From positions 434,001 to 498,000 of the forward strand of contig MTEI01000001.1 of the NCBI GenBank assembly GCA_002083775.1: a stretch of 64,000 bases of DNA, written 5' to 3'. Below the pieces are notes generated by a model. It searched no databases. It saw only the letters and a list, made by a program, of their open reading frames with translations, and was not told the DNA's origin. Below are positions 8,412 through 16,453 of this stretch, piece after piece. The translations under genes were made by a program, and so were the position numbers. Every line of letters begins with the position of its first letter. Position 1 is the first letter of the stretch. The DNA is from Rhodoferax ferrireducens (GTDB taxonomy: Bacteria > Pseudomonadota > Gammaproteobacteria > Burkholderiales > Burkholderiaceae_C).

Positions 8412-9184
8412 TCAACGCTACGCCTTCCATAGCTATCCAGGCAAGCAGAATCAGGGCTAGCATCGGAAATATCGAGATACTGCACGACATCACGCTGGGC
8501 CTGCCGCAAGGGCGTTGGACCAGCATCGTCGGCCCCAATGGCGCGGGTAAATCGACCCTGCTCAAGGTGCTTGCCGGCTTGTTGCCACACACTGGCTCGG
8601 TGCAGTTGTTGGGCCATGATTTACACAGTTTGCCACACCGCGAGCGCGCCCGGCAATTGGCTTGGCTGGGGCAAAACGAGTCGTCAGGTGATGACTTGAC
8701 GGTGTGGGACGTGGCCCTGCTGGGTCGTCTGCCGCACCAGGCCTGGCTGGCCGGGCCCAGCCCGCAAGACCTGGCAGCGACAGAAACCGCTCTCAGGTCA
8801 ACCCAGGCCTGGGACTGGCGACAGCGCAGCCTGGGTCAACTTTCCGGCGGCGAGCGCCAGCGGGTGCTTTTGGCGCGCGCGCTGGCGGTACAGGCCCAAG
8901 TGCTGCTGATGGACGAACCGCTGGCCAACCTCGACCCACCGCACCAGGCCGACTGGCTTTGCATGGTGCGCTGCCTGCTGGAGATCGGCGTCACCGTGGT
9001 CAGCGTGTTGCACGAGATTTCGATGGCGTTACACGCCGACGACATGGTCATCATGGCCGCCGGTCGTGTCACGCATCAGGGCGCATGTGCTGATGCGGCC
9101 ACCCACCGCGCGCTGGAAGCCGTGTTTGACCACCGCCTCACCATTCACCCGCTGGCTGGCCAGTGGGTGGCTTTACCGAATTAA
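8408..9184 (+). CDS. btuD: Vitamin B12 ABC transporter ATPase BtuD
   Basis: A 258-residue ABC ATPase with Walker [10 protein letters not shown], signature LSGGERQRV, Walker [13 protein letters not shown] and the switch histidine in SVLHEIS. The start codon is GTG, overlapping the btuC stop by four bases. The first twenty codons (8427-8473) weakly resemble a reversed copy of the dispersed palindrome, so the N-terminal strand sequence may be partly repeat-derived. Its place in the btuFCD unit fixes the role. Confidence 0.92.
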   Translation: MINATPSIAIQASRIRASIGNIEILHDITLGLPQGRWTSIVGPNGAGKSTLLKVLAGLLPHTGSVQLLGHDLHSLPHRERARQLAWLGQNESSGDDLTVWDVALLGRLPHQAWLAGPSPQDLAATETALRSTQAWDWRQRSLGQLSGGERQRVLLARALAVQAQVLLMDEPLANLDPPHQADWLCMVRCLLEIGVTVVSVLHEISMALHADDMVIMAAGRVTHQGACADAATHRALEAVFDHRLTIHPLAGQWVALPN

Positions 9185-9188
9185 ACAC

Positions 9189-9758
9189 ATGCAAACCGAA
9201 ACACCCCCCACCGACAAGCCTTATGACAAACCCGAGGGCGAGCGCCGTGGGCTGATCATCGTCAACACCGGCGACGGCAAAGGCAAAAGCACGGCAGCTT
9301 TTGGCCTGGCGCTACGCGCGCATGGCCGTGGCAAAGTTGTGAAGATTTTCCAGTTCATGAAAGTGCCCAGCGCACGCTTTGGTGAACACCGCATGTTTGA
9401 GCAATTGGGCATACCGATTGAAGGCTTGGGCGACGGCTTCAGCTGGAAGAGCCAGGACCTGGAAAACTCGGCGCAGCTGGCGCGTGACGGCTGGGCAAAA
9501 GCCAAAACCGCCATCCTCAGCGGTGACTACTTCATGGTGACGCTCGATGAGGTCACCTACCCGCTGATCTACGGCTGGTTGCCGCTGGACGATGTGCTGG
9601 CCACATTAAAGGCCCGCCCGAGCCAGGTGCACGTGGTGTTGACCGGCCGCCGCTGCCCGCCAGAAATCATTGAATTGGCCGACACCGTGACCGAGATGAC
9701 GATGGTCAAACACGCGTTCCAGGCAGGTATCCCGGCGCAGCGGGGGATTGAAGACTGA
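9189..9758 (+). CDS. cobO: Cob(I)yrinic acid a,c-diamide adenosyltransferase (CobO/BtuR type)
   Basis: A 189-residue enzyme that transfers the adenosyl group of ATP to cobalt, giving the coenzyme form. The P-loop [10 protein letters not shown] (about residues 26-35), the [10 protein letters not shown] segment and [12 protein letters not shown] are hallmarks of the CobA/CobO family, distinct from PduO and EutT. ATG 9189 lies four bases after the btuD stop. Its stop codon overlaps the cbiB start as TGATG. Confidence 0.94.
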   Translation: MQTETPPTDKPYDKPEGERRGLIIVNTGDGKGKSTAAFGLALRAHGRGKVVKIFQFMKVPSARFGEHRMFEQLGIPIEGLGDGFSWKSQDLENSAQLARDGWAKAKTAILSGDYFMVTLDEVTYPLIYGWLPLDDVLATLKARPSQVHVVLTGRRCPPEIIELADTVTEMTMVKHAFQAGIPAQRGIED

Positions 9759-10855
9759 TGATCTACGCCCTGGCCCTGCTGCTGGCTCTGCTCATCGACC
9801 GCCTCTGGGGCGAGCCGCCAGTGCGGCTGCACCCGGTGGTGTGGATGGGCAACTACCTGGGCTGGGCGGGGGGGCGGCTACAGCGCGGGGTGCAAGTAGC
9901 TTCCGCCGCACCGCAGTTGCAGCCGTCTGCTGTGCTGGCGGCCGGAGCGGCAGAGGCTAAAGATATCAGATCATTTTGGCTTGGAGCCCTTTACTGGATT
10001 GGGGGAGTAGCTCTGTTTACTGTAGCTTCCTGGTGGCTGGAGCAGGGCATCTGGCGAGTCGGGCAGGCGCTCTTGATTGAAACGTCTGGCAGCCTGCAAG
10101 CCCCCGGATCAAGCGGGTTGTGGGTGGCAGCGGGCCGGCTGGATGGCTCGGTGGCCGGGTGGCTGGCCGCAGCCATCACCGCCGTGTTGCTGGCGCTGCT
10201 GCTCAAACCCATGCTGGCCTGGTCCATGCTCAGGTCGGAAGTGCAGGCGGTGGAAGCGGCATTGCAACAGTCGCTGGCCGCTGGTCGCGAACGGCTGAGC
10301 TGGCTGGTGAGCCGTGAGACCGCCACGTTAAGTCAAGCCCAGGTGCGTGAAAGCGCTATTGAGTCGCTGGCGGAAAACCTCAACGATTCGGTCGTGGCAC
10401 CCATCTTCTGGTTTGTGCTGCTCGGGCTGCCAGGTGCGGTGTTCTACCGTTTTGCCAACACCGCCGATGCCATGTGGGGCTACAAAGGTGTGTACAAAGG
10501 ACAAAACTGGGAGTGGGCCGGCAAGTGGGCGGCGCGGTTGGACGACGCGCTGAACTGGTTACCCGCACGCCTGACCGGGCTGCTGTTGGCCCTGACCTGC
10601 GGCGTGAAACTGGGTGATTTGCGCCGCGAAGCCATCAAAACCCCATCGCCCAACAGCGGCTGGCCGATGGCGGCGATGGCACTGGCACTCCACATCCAGC
10701 TCGGCAAGCCGGGCGTGTACGTGCTGAATCCGGCGGGTGGCGAGCCACAGGCAGCGCACACGCAGCAGGCAGTTGTTTATGCATCAAAAGTGCTTCTAGC
10801 CCTTATTCCCATTGGGCAGACAGCTCTGTATGTCAGAGCATGGATCGTCTCATGA
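9758..10855 (+). CDS. cbiB: Adenosylcobinamide-phosphate synthase CbiB
   Basis: A 365-residue polytopic membrane protein that attaches aminopropanol or its phosphate to adenosylcobyric acid. Typical segments are LLIDRLWGEPPVRLHPVVWMG at the start, SRETATLSQAQVRESAIESL, DSVVAPIFWF and FANTADAMWGYK. It is longer than many CbiB proteins: residues about 66-90 and the last 25 residues coincide with two in-frame copies of the dispersed palindrome (9955-10026 and 10780-10835). The second forms the C-terminus. It couples to the next gene by an ATGA overlap. Confidence 0.92.
   Translation: MIYALALLLALLIDRLWGEPPVRLHPVVWMGNYLGWAGGRLQRGVQVASAAPQLQPSAVLAAGAAEAKDIRSFWLGALYWIGGVALFTVASWWLEQGIWRVGQALLIETSGSLQAPGSSGLWVAAGRLDGSVAGWLAAAITAVLLALLLKPMLAWSMLRSEVQAVEAALQQSLAAGRERLSWLVSRETATLSQAQVRESAIESLAENLNDSVVAPIFWFVLLGLPGAVFYRFANTADAMWGYKGVYKGQNWEWAGKWAARLDDALNWLPARLTGLLLALTCGVKLGDLRREAIKTPSPNSGWPMAAMALALHIQLGKPGVYVLNPAGGEPQAAHTQQAVVYASKVLLALIPIGQTALYVRAWIVS
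9955..10026 (+). repeat. Family-1 palindromic repeat inside cbiB (sense, diverged)
   Basis: TTTTGGCTTGGAGCCCTTTA and GGGGGAGTAGCTCTGTTTAC follow the family layout with several changes. It encodes WLGALYWIGGVAL in the same frame as the other sense copies. Confidence 0.55.
10780..10835 (+). repeat. Family-1 palindromic repeat at the cbiB 3' end (sense)
   Basis: GCATCAAAAGTGCTTCTAGC, CCTTATTCCCATTGGGCAGA and CAGCTCTGTATG match the family. The copy is in frame and encodes KVLLALIPIGQTAL, close to the CbiB C-terminus. Confidence 0.8.
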
Positions 10856-11940
10856 CCGCGCCAGCCACTGCGCCTTGGACACATGGTGGCCCGGACGCCC
10901 TGGGCGCAGCACGCTTTGATTTTTCCACCAACACCAATGCTTGCGGCCCGTGTCCGCAGGCATGGACGGCGGTGCAGGCGGCAGATGTCACGCTTTACCC
11001 TGACCCCGCCTACATCGCGCTGCGTCAGAACTTGGCCGCCTTTCACGGCGTGGCGCCAGAGCGTGTGCTGCTGGCAGGCAGCGCCAGCGAGTTCATTTTT
11101 CGCATCACCGCGTGGGCACATCAGCAGGGCCTGCGCACCGTGCATCTGCCCACCTACCACTATGGCGACTACCCGCGCGCCGCGCAGGCTTGGAGGATGG
11201 CGTGCGTGGTGGATGAGAAGGGCGCAGCAGGCGCGCTCACCCGCCCCGGCGCGCTGGTCTGGGCCTGCGAACCCTCCAGTCCGCTGGGCCAGCCCCATAG
11301 CAACTGGCCGCAGTGGCTGTTGGAGGACTCACCCAAGACGGCCCGAAGATCGGACCTGCTGGTGCTTGACTGCGCCTATGCAGCGCTGCGCCTCAGCGGT
11401 GCTGCGTCGTTGACGGCTTCCCAACTCGATCAGGTCTGGCAGCTGTTCACACCCAACAAGGCGCTTGGTCTGACTGGTGTGCGTGCTGCGTATGTGATAG
11501 CTCCTGGCCCTTGTTCTAAAAGGGCTAGAGGGCAAAAAGACCTGGATATTGCCAGTGTCAACCGGATGGCCCCGTCGTGGCCGTTGGGTGCGGACGGCGT
11601 AGCCATGTTGCAGGCCTGGGTGTCGCCCGAGGTGCAGGCTTGGCTGGCCACGTGCCTGCCACTGCTGCGCCAATGGAAAGCCCGCCAGGCGGACCTGCTC
11701 ACCCGCGCTGGCTGGGCGGTGTTGCCCAGCGAGGCCAACTATTTCTGCGCCCAGCCACCGCAACCGGTTGATCTGGCCGCATTGCGCCAAACCCACGGCA
11801 TCAAACTGCGCGACGCCACCTCGTTCGGCCTGCCCGGCTGGTTGCGGCTGGGTGTGTTGGGGCCAAACGCCCAAGATGCGCTGGCCGAGGCGTTACACCA
11901 CGTGGCACCACGTTATACAACTTTGGAAATCACGACATGA
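10852..11940 (+). CDS. cobD: Threonine-phosphate decarboxylase-like PLP enzyme (CobD/CobC)
   Basis: A 362-residue fold-type I PLP enzyme related to histidinol-phosphate aminotransferase. In cobalamin synthesis this family makes (R)-1-amino-2-propanol phosphate for CbiB. The early FDFSTNTNACGPCP segment and FTPNKALGLTGVRAAY, holding the likely PLP lysine, support this. ATG 10852 overlaps the cbiB stop (ATGA); ATG 10840 is possible. A reversed copy of the dispersed palindrome lies directly after the PLP-lysine strand (11493-11545), encoding APGPCSKRARGQK, a charged insertion. Confidence 0.88.
   Translation: MTAPATAPWTHGGPDALGAARFDFSTNTNACGPCPQAWTAVQAADVTLYPDPAYIALRQNLAAFHGVAPERVLLAGSASEFIFRITAWAHQQGLRTVHLPTYHYGDYPRAAQAWRMACVVDEKGAAGALTRPGALVWACEPSSPLGQPHSNWPQWLLEDSPKTARRSDLLVLDCAYAALRLSGAASLTASQLDQVWQLFTPNKALGLTGVRAAYVIAPGPCSKRARGQKDLDIASVNRMAPSWPLGADGVAMLQAWVSPEVQAWLATCLPLLRQWKARQADLLTRAGWAVLPSEANYFCAQPPQPVDLAALRQTHGIKLRDATSFGLPGWLRLGVLGPNAQDALAEALHHVAPRYTTLEITT
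11493..11545 (-). repeat. Family-1 palindromic repeat inside cobD (antisense)
   Basis: GTGATAGCTCCTGGCCCTTG and AAAAGGGCTAGAGGGC are the reverse complement of the family consensus, with the stem CCCTT / AAGGG. The insertion is in frame. Confidence 0.8.
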
Positions 11941-13559
11941 CCGCCAAATGCATCATGGTGCTAGGCACCACCAGCGGCGCTGGCAAAAGCTGGCTGGCCA
12001 CCGCGCTGTGCCGCCATTACGCCCGCCAGGGCCTGAAGGTCGCGGCCTTCAAGGCGCAAAACATGAGCAACAACGCACGGGTTGTCGCCTCTGAAAATGG
12101 CCAAGGTGAAATCGGGTCCGCCCAATACTTTCAGGCCCTGGCCGCCAAGGCTTTGCCGGATGTGCGCATGAACCCGCTGCTACTCAAACCCGAAGCCGAC
12201 ACCCACAGCCAAGTGGTGCTAATGGGGCAGGTCAGCGCCGAGCTCACCGCCATGCCGTGGCGTGGCCGCAGCCTGAGAGTCTGGCCGCAGATCGCTGCTG
12301 CGCTGGACGCTTTGCGCGCCGAGAACGACGTGGTGGTGATCGAGGGCGCGGGTTCGCCTGCTGAAATCAACCTTTCGAGCAGCGACATCGTCAACATGCG
12401 CGTGGCGCTGCACGGCCAGGCGGCTTGCCTGCTGGTCACCGACATCGACCGTGGCGGTGCGTTTGCGCATCTGTACGGCACCTGGGCGCTGCTGCCGGAA
12501 GAAGAGCGTGCGCTGATCAAGGGTTTTGTGCTGAACAAGTTTCGTGGTGACGCCAGTCTGCTGGCGCCCGCGCCGCAGATGTTGCAGGATTTGACCGGCA
12601 TCCCGACGGTGGCCACGCTGCCGATGTGGTGGCAGCACGGCCTGCCCGAAGAAGACGGCGTATTTGACGACCGCAGCATCCAACGCGGCGCGGTCACCAT
12701 GACGGTGGCGGTGATCGCCTACCCGCGCATCAGCAACCTGGACGAGTTTCAGCCGCTAAAAAACATCCCCGGCGTGCGCCTGATGTGGGTGCGTTCACCG
12801 TCTGAGTTGGCGGGCCTGTCAATCACCGACTGGATTGTTTTGCCCGGCTCCAAAAGCACCAGCGCCGACCTGGCCTGGCTGCGTTCGCAAGGGCTGGATG
12901 CGGCCGTGGCGCGCCACGCAGGGCAGGGTGGCGCGGTGCTGGGGGTCTGTGGTGGCTTGCAGATGTTGGGCGAGGCGCTGGTCGACACGTTTGGCGTGGA
13001 CGGCAACGCCCCCGGCCTGGGCCTGCTGCCGCTGGTGACGCAGTTTGATGCCGACAAAACGGTGCGGCACACGCAGACCTGTTTTGTGGCCGAGATGGTG
13101 ACGCCTGTTGCTGACGACATCGGACAGGCGCGCGTCAGCGGGCCTCAGGCCGGGTGCCTCATACTGTCAAAGGCCCAGAAATCGGCTCCCGGCCTGAGCC
13201 CCACTGACTCAGGCCAACGGACAGGCGAACTTTCCAATCCCTGGTCCTCCTTGGCAGGTGTATCTGTCAGCGGCTACGAAATCCGCCACGGCCAGACCGC
13301 CCAGCACCCGGCCATGGCGCGATCGGGTGATGTGGCGCGCGAGGTGTTGCCCGGCGGTCTGGGCTGGCAGAATGCCGCCGGCAACGTGCTGGGCATTTAC
13401 CTGCACGGCCTGCTGGAAGACCCTGCCGCGCTTCAGGCGCTGTTTGGCGCCCGCCTGGATGGCCCGGTGCCGACGCTCGAAACGGTGTTTGAGCGGATGG
13501 CTGATTTCATTGAAACCCACTTCGAGCCCGGCGTGCTGGATGCGTTGCGTGCTACATGA
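11937..13559 (+). CDS. cobQ: Cobyric acid synthase (CobQ/CbiP)
   Basis: A 540-residue glutamine-dependent amidase that adds the b, d, e and g amides. The N-terminal half shows LGTTSGAGKSW, KAQNMSNNA and VIEGAGSPAEINL; the amidotransferase half shows LPGSKSTSADL and the catalytic cysteine in VLGVCGGLQMLG. It is about 40-50 residues longer than many homologues; the extra length lies around residues 400-440, where bases 13140-13201 form an imperfect inverted repeat between the glutaminase strands and SGYEIRHG. It overlaps both neighbours by four bases. Confidence 0.94.
   Translation: MTAKCIMVLGTTSGAGKSWLATALCRHYARQGLKVAAFKAQNMSNNARVVASENGQGEIGSAQYFQALAAKALPDVRMNPLLLKPEADTHSQVVLMGQVSAELTAMPWRGRSLRVWPQIAAALDALRAENDVVVIEGAGSPAEINLSSSDIVNMRVALHGQAACLLVTDIDRGGAFAHLYGTWALLPEEERALIKGFVLNKFRGDASLLAPAPQMLQDLTGIPTVATLPMWWQHGLPEEDGVFDDRSIQRGAVTMTVAVIAYPRISNLDEFQPLKNIPGVRLMWVRSPSELAGLSITDWIVLPGSKSTSADLAWLRSQGLDAAVARHAGQGGAVLGVCGGLQMLGEALVDTFGVDGNAPGLGLLPLVTQFDADKTVRHTQTCFVAEMVTPVADDIGQARVSGPQAGCLILSKAQKSAPGLSPTDSGQRTGELSNPWSSLAGVSVSGYEIRHGQTAQHPAMARSGDVAREVLPGGLGWQNAAGNVLGIYLHGLLEDPAALQALFGARLDGPVPTLETVFERMADFIETHFEPGVLDALRAT
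13140..13201. repeat. Inverted repeat within the cobQ insertion
   Basis: The arms GGGCCTCAGGCCGGG (13140-13154) and CCCGGCCTGAGCCC (13188-13201) are complementary apart from one unpaired C, with about 33 bases between them. The stretch is in frame and corresponds to a CobQ region not needed for the fold. Confidence 0.55.
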
Positions 13560-14044
13560 AACCCGCTTCACCCGAGCTCTGGGTCACCGAATCCAGCCCC
13601 CAACGCCAAAGTGCCGTGTCCTGGGTGCTGCTGGTCGTCGGGCTGGTGCTGGTGGTCGTCTTTCGTGGTTTTCACGGGCCGGGCCTGAGCAACAGCATGG
13701 CGGGTTTTTTACTCGGCGTGCTGCTGATCTCCATCGCCGCTGCCTCGCTGCTCTCTGGCGGCAAACAGATCATCACCGTGGACCCGCAGCGCCGCCAGAT
13801 TGTGGTGAGCGGGCAAAACCGCTTCAGTGGTGGCAAAAAAGTGATTTTGTTCAAGGACGTGGCGCGCGTGCGTGTGGGCCGTTTTGGCAAGGCCAGCAAC
13901 GGCACGGAGTCGTTCCACGTCTCGGTCATCCTGAAACAGGGTGGCACGGTGCCGCTGTTTTTTGGTTTTTACGAGGGTCAGTTTGACCGCGCCGTGGCCC
14001 AAGCCCGCTGCGACCGCCTGGCCGCCTATTTGCAACTGGACTGA
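13556..14044 (+). CDS. Small membrane protein with a PH-like tail, function unknown
   Basis: A 162-residue protein. Two hydrophobic segments (about residues 20-38 and 48-66) form a membrane hairpin, followed by a beta-rich tail (QIITVDPQRRQIVVSGQ, KKVILFKDVARVRVG) resembling bacterial PH-like membrane proteins. I do not recognise a named family. It overlaps the cobQ stop by four bases and precedes cobT by 20 bases, so it is a true member of the operon. A role at the membrane with CbiB, CobS or BtuCD is possible but is only inference. Confidence 0.7.
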   Translation: MKPASPELWVTESSPQRQSAVSWVLLVVGLVLVVVFRGFHGPGLSNSMAGFLLGVLLISIAAASLLSGGKQIITVDPQRRQIVVSGQNRFSGGKKVILFKDVARVRVGRFGKASNGTESFHVSVILKQGGTVPLFFGFYEGQFDRAVAQARCDRLAAYLQLD

Positions 14045-14063
14045 TTTTTAACGGGAGTTTTTC

Positions 14064-15155
14064 ATGACTACTTTTTCTTTGCCCACCCTGACCGACCTGT
14101 GCGATCCGGCTTTCACGCAGGCCTTACAGCACAAGATCGACACCAAAACCAAGCCACTGGGCTCGCTTGGCCGCCTGGAAACCCTGGCGCTCAACCTTGG
14201 CCAGATTCTTGGCGGCGAATCGCCGGTGCTGAAAGACCCGCAAATGGTGGTGTTTGCCGGTGACCACGGCCTGGTGGCGCGCGGTGTGTCGGCGTTTCCG
14301 CAAGACGTGAGCTGGCAGATGGTGGAAAACTTTCTGGCCTGCGGCGCAGCCGTCAGCGTGTTTTCGCGTGCCAATGGCATCGCGCTCACGGTGGTCGACT
14401 GCGGCGTGGCGCATGATTTTCTGGCCGGTTTGCCCGAGGGCACCCAACGCCCGGGCTTGCTGGTGCGCAAGGTGGCGGGCGGCGAAAAGGGCACGGCCGA
14501 TTCTTTCGTCCAACCCGCGATGACCGCCGCACAGTGCCAGGAGGCGCTGCAAAACGGCATGGATATCGTCAAAGGTCTGCCCGGCAACGCGCTGCTGCTG
14601 GGTGAGATGGGCATCGGCAACACTTCCGCCGCATCGCTGCTGTTGGCCCGCTTGGCCGGGCTGGACATTGAAGTCTGCACCGGCGCCGGCACTGGTCTGG
14701 ATGCACCCGCCGTGCAGCGCAAAGCCGCCGTGCTGCGCGAGGTGCTGGCACGTCACCCCCAAGCCCAAGCGCCGCTGGATGCGCTGGCTGCCCTGGGCGG
14801 TTTTGAGATTGCCACCATGGTTGGTGCCGTGATGCAGGCGGCTCACGAGCGCCGCGTGGTGGTGGTGGACGGTTTCATCGCCACCAGCGCCGTGCTGGTC
14901 GCCCACGCGCTGCAGCCGCTGGTGTTGCAGCGCTGTGTGTTTGCGCACCGCAGCGGCGAGCGCGGCCACGAGTTCATGTTGCAGCATCTGGGGGTGCAGG
15001 CGCTGCTGGATATGGGGCTGCGTCTGGGCGAAGGTTCCGGCGGCGCATTGGCTTGGCCGCTGTTGCAGTCGGCCTGTGTGATGCTGCGCGACATGGCGAG
15101 TTTTGAGTCGGCAGGGGTGTCTGAGAAGGCTGAGGTGCAGGCCGAGCAGGTCTGA
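14064..15155 (+). CDS. cobT: Nicotinate-nucleotide-dimethylbenzimidazole phosphoribosyltransferase
   Basis: A 363-residue enzyme that makes alpha-ribazole phosphate from dimethylbenzimidazole and nicotinate mononucleotide. The N-terminal KTKPLGSLGRLE, VVFAGDHGLVARGVSAFP, the LLLGEMGIGNTSAAS motif and the C-terminal HRSGERGHEFML, RLGEGSGGALAW (catalytic glutamate region) are typical. An ACGGGAG ribosome binding site precedes ATG. The BluB product encoded at 47-829 is its substrate. It ends before a 455-base gap containing two hairpins, so cobS may have a separate or attenuated transcript. Confidence 0.95.
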   Translation: MTTFSLPTLTDLCDPAFTQALQHKIDTKTKPLGSLGRLETLALNLGQILGGESPVLKDPQMVVFAGDHGLVARGVSAFPQDVSWQMVENFLACGAAVSVFSRANGIALTVVDCGVAHDFLAGLPEGTQRPGLLVRKVAGGEKGTADSFVQPAMTAAQCQEALQNGMDIVKGLPGNALLLGEMGIGNTSAASLLLARLAGLDIEVCTGAGTGLDAPAVQRKAAVLREVLARHPQAQAPLDALAALGGFEIATMVGAVMQAAHERRVVVVDGFIATSAVLVAHALQPLVLQRCVFAHRSGERGHEFMLQHLGVQALLDMGLRLGEGSGGALAWPLLQSACVMLRDMASFESAGVSEKAEVQAEQV

Positions 15156-15254
15156 CCACAACTCTTTGCCCCATCACTCCCTGTGGCAGTTGGATGGCAT
15201 TTGACTTCGGGTTTGGGTCTTCTGAAGCATTCGCGATCCAACGGAATCGGGTGG

Positions 15255-15323
15255 GGGTGGGGTAAAGGTTTGGGCCGATTTCAAAAAGCGAAGCGTCATG
15301 AGGCACGGGCCTTTACCCCACCC
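15255..15323 (+). repeat. Hairpin repeat A between cobT and cobS
   Basis: A perfect 14-bp stem, GGGTGGGGTAAAGG (15255-15268) with CCTTTACCCCACCC (15310-15323), encloses a core with CCGATTTCAAAAAGCGAAGC and GTCATGAGG. The same core occurs inverted in hairpin B (15428-15500). Confidence 0.8.
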
Positions 15324-15427
15324 GCGCCCGCGGTTTACCAACACGGCCTGCGCTGAGGGTATTTGAATTCAGCAATCCAAAATGCAAGAGTGAATACAAC
15401 TTCCAGATTCAGTGTTTAAACCGGGCC

Positions 15428-15500
15428 GCGGGCAGGGCGGACGCCGAGGCCTCATACGCTTCGCTTTTTAAAATCGGCCTCGACATCCGCCTTGCCCGCG
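15428..15500 (-). repeat. Hairpin repeat B between cobT and cobS (inverted core)
   Basis: The arms at 15428-15450 and 15478-15500 are 23 bases long and pair at about 20 positions (CGCGGGCA at one end, GCCCGCG at the other). The enclosed core, CCTCATACGCTTCGCTTTTT then AAAATCGG, is the reverse complement of the core of hairpin A. The stem sequence is unrelated to that of A. The remaining cobT-cobS gap holds nothing else recognisable. Confidence 0.8.
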
Positions 15501-15610
15501 ACCCTTGGCGCTTCAGCGGGCACACTGTTTCAGCCAAACGTCTCCGCCCAACCCCAAGCCCAACTTCCCTGCCTGACAATCTACCGCTTCAAGTCACCTA
15601 TGACTTCGCC

Positions 15611-16453
15611 ATGACCCAAGCCATCCGCCACTACCTGCTGTGCGTCCAGTTCTTTACCCGCATCCCCATCACCGGGGCGGTGGCGGGCTGGGTGGGGTAT
15701 AGCCCGGCCATGCTGCGGGCCAGCGCCGGGCACTTTCCAGGCGTGGGCGTGTTGGTGGGTGGCCTGGTGGCGGCATTTACCGCGGCGTTGCTGATGCTGT
15801 TGCCCGTCACCGGCTCGGCACCTTTGGTGGCTGCAGCGCTGGGTACGGTGCTCTCGGTGTTGCTCACCGGCGCGTTTCACGAAGACGGCCTGGCCGACGT
15901 GGCGGATGGCCTGGGTGGCAGTTATGACCGAAATCGTGCGCTGGAGATCATGAAAGACTCGCGCGTGGGTGCTTTTGGTGCCATTGCGGTGGTGCTGGCG
16001 CTACTGTCCAAAGTGGTGCTGCTGGGGCTGCTCGGCGATGTGAGTGCGCCGCTGATGGTGTTGGCGCTGTTTGTGGCGCATGTGGTGTCGCGCACCTGGC
16101 CGCTGCTCACCATCCGGCTGCTGGCGCATGTGGGCGACGCCGCTGGCTCCAAGTCCAAGCCGCTGGCTGACCAGATCAGCCTGGCGGCGCTGGGCACTGG
16201 ATTCACATGGTGTTTTATGGCTCTAGCCCTTACGGTGTATGGGCAGGCAGCTACTGATTTTGTATCTCTGGATGTGTCTGGCGCCGACCTGTTGCAAGCG
16301 CTGGCCAACGCGCTGGTGGCCTCGCTGCTGGCCTGGGTGTGGATCACGCGCTGGTTCGCGCGCCGCCTGGGCGGCTTCACCGGCGACTGCCTGGGTGCCA
16401 CGCAGCAGGTGTGTGAGCTGGCGTTTTACCTTGGGCTGGCGGTCAGCCTGTGA
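15611..16453 (+). CDS. cobS: Adenosylcobinamide-GDP ribazoletransferase CobS
   Basis: A 280-residue polytopic inner-membrane enzyme that joins adenosylcobinamide-GDP with alpha-ribazole (phosphate) in the last assembly step. The start QFFTRIPI, the metal-binding FHEDGLADVADGLGGS motif (residues about 82-97) and RNRALEIMKDSRVGAFG are diagnostic. Residues about 200-220 are an in-frame copy of the dispersed palindrome inside a membrane-region loop. The end overlaps the phosphatase gene at 16453. Confidence 0.94.
   Translation: MTQAIRHYLLCVQFFTRIPITGAVAGWVGYSPAMLRASAGHFPGVGVLVGGLVAAFTAALLMLLPVTGSAPLVAAALGTVLSVLLTGAFHEDGLADVADGLGGSYDRNRALEIMKDSRVGAFGAIAVVLALLSKVVLLGLLGDVSAPLMVLALFVAHVVSRTWPLLTIRLLAHVGDAAGSKSKPLADQISLAALGTGFTWCFMALALTVYGQAATDFVSLDVSGADLLQALANALVASLLAWVWITRWFARRLGGFTGDCLGATQQVCELAFYLGLAVSL
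16212..16268 (+). repeat. Family-1 palindromic repeat inside cobS (sense)
   Basis: TTTTATGGCTCTAGCCCTTA and GGGCAGGCAGCTACTGATTT match the family; the frame encodes MALALTVYGQAAT. Confidence 0.75.
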
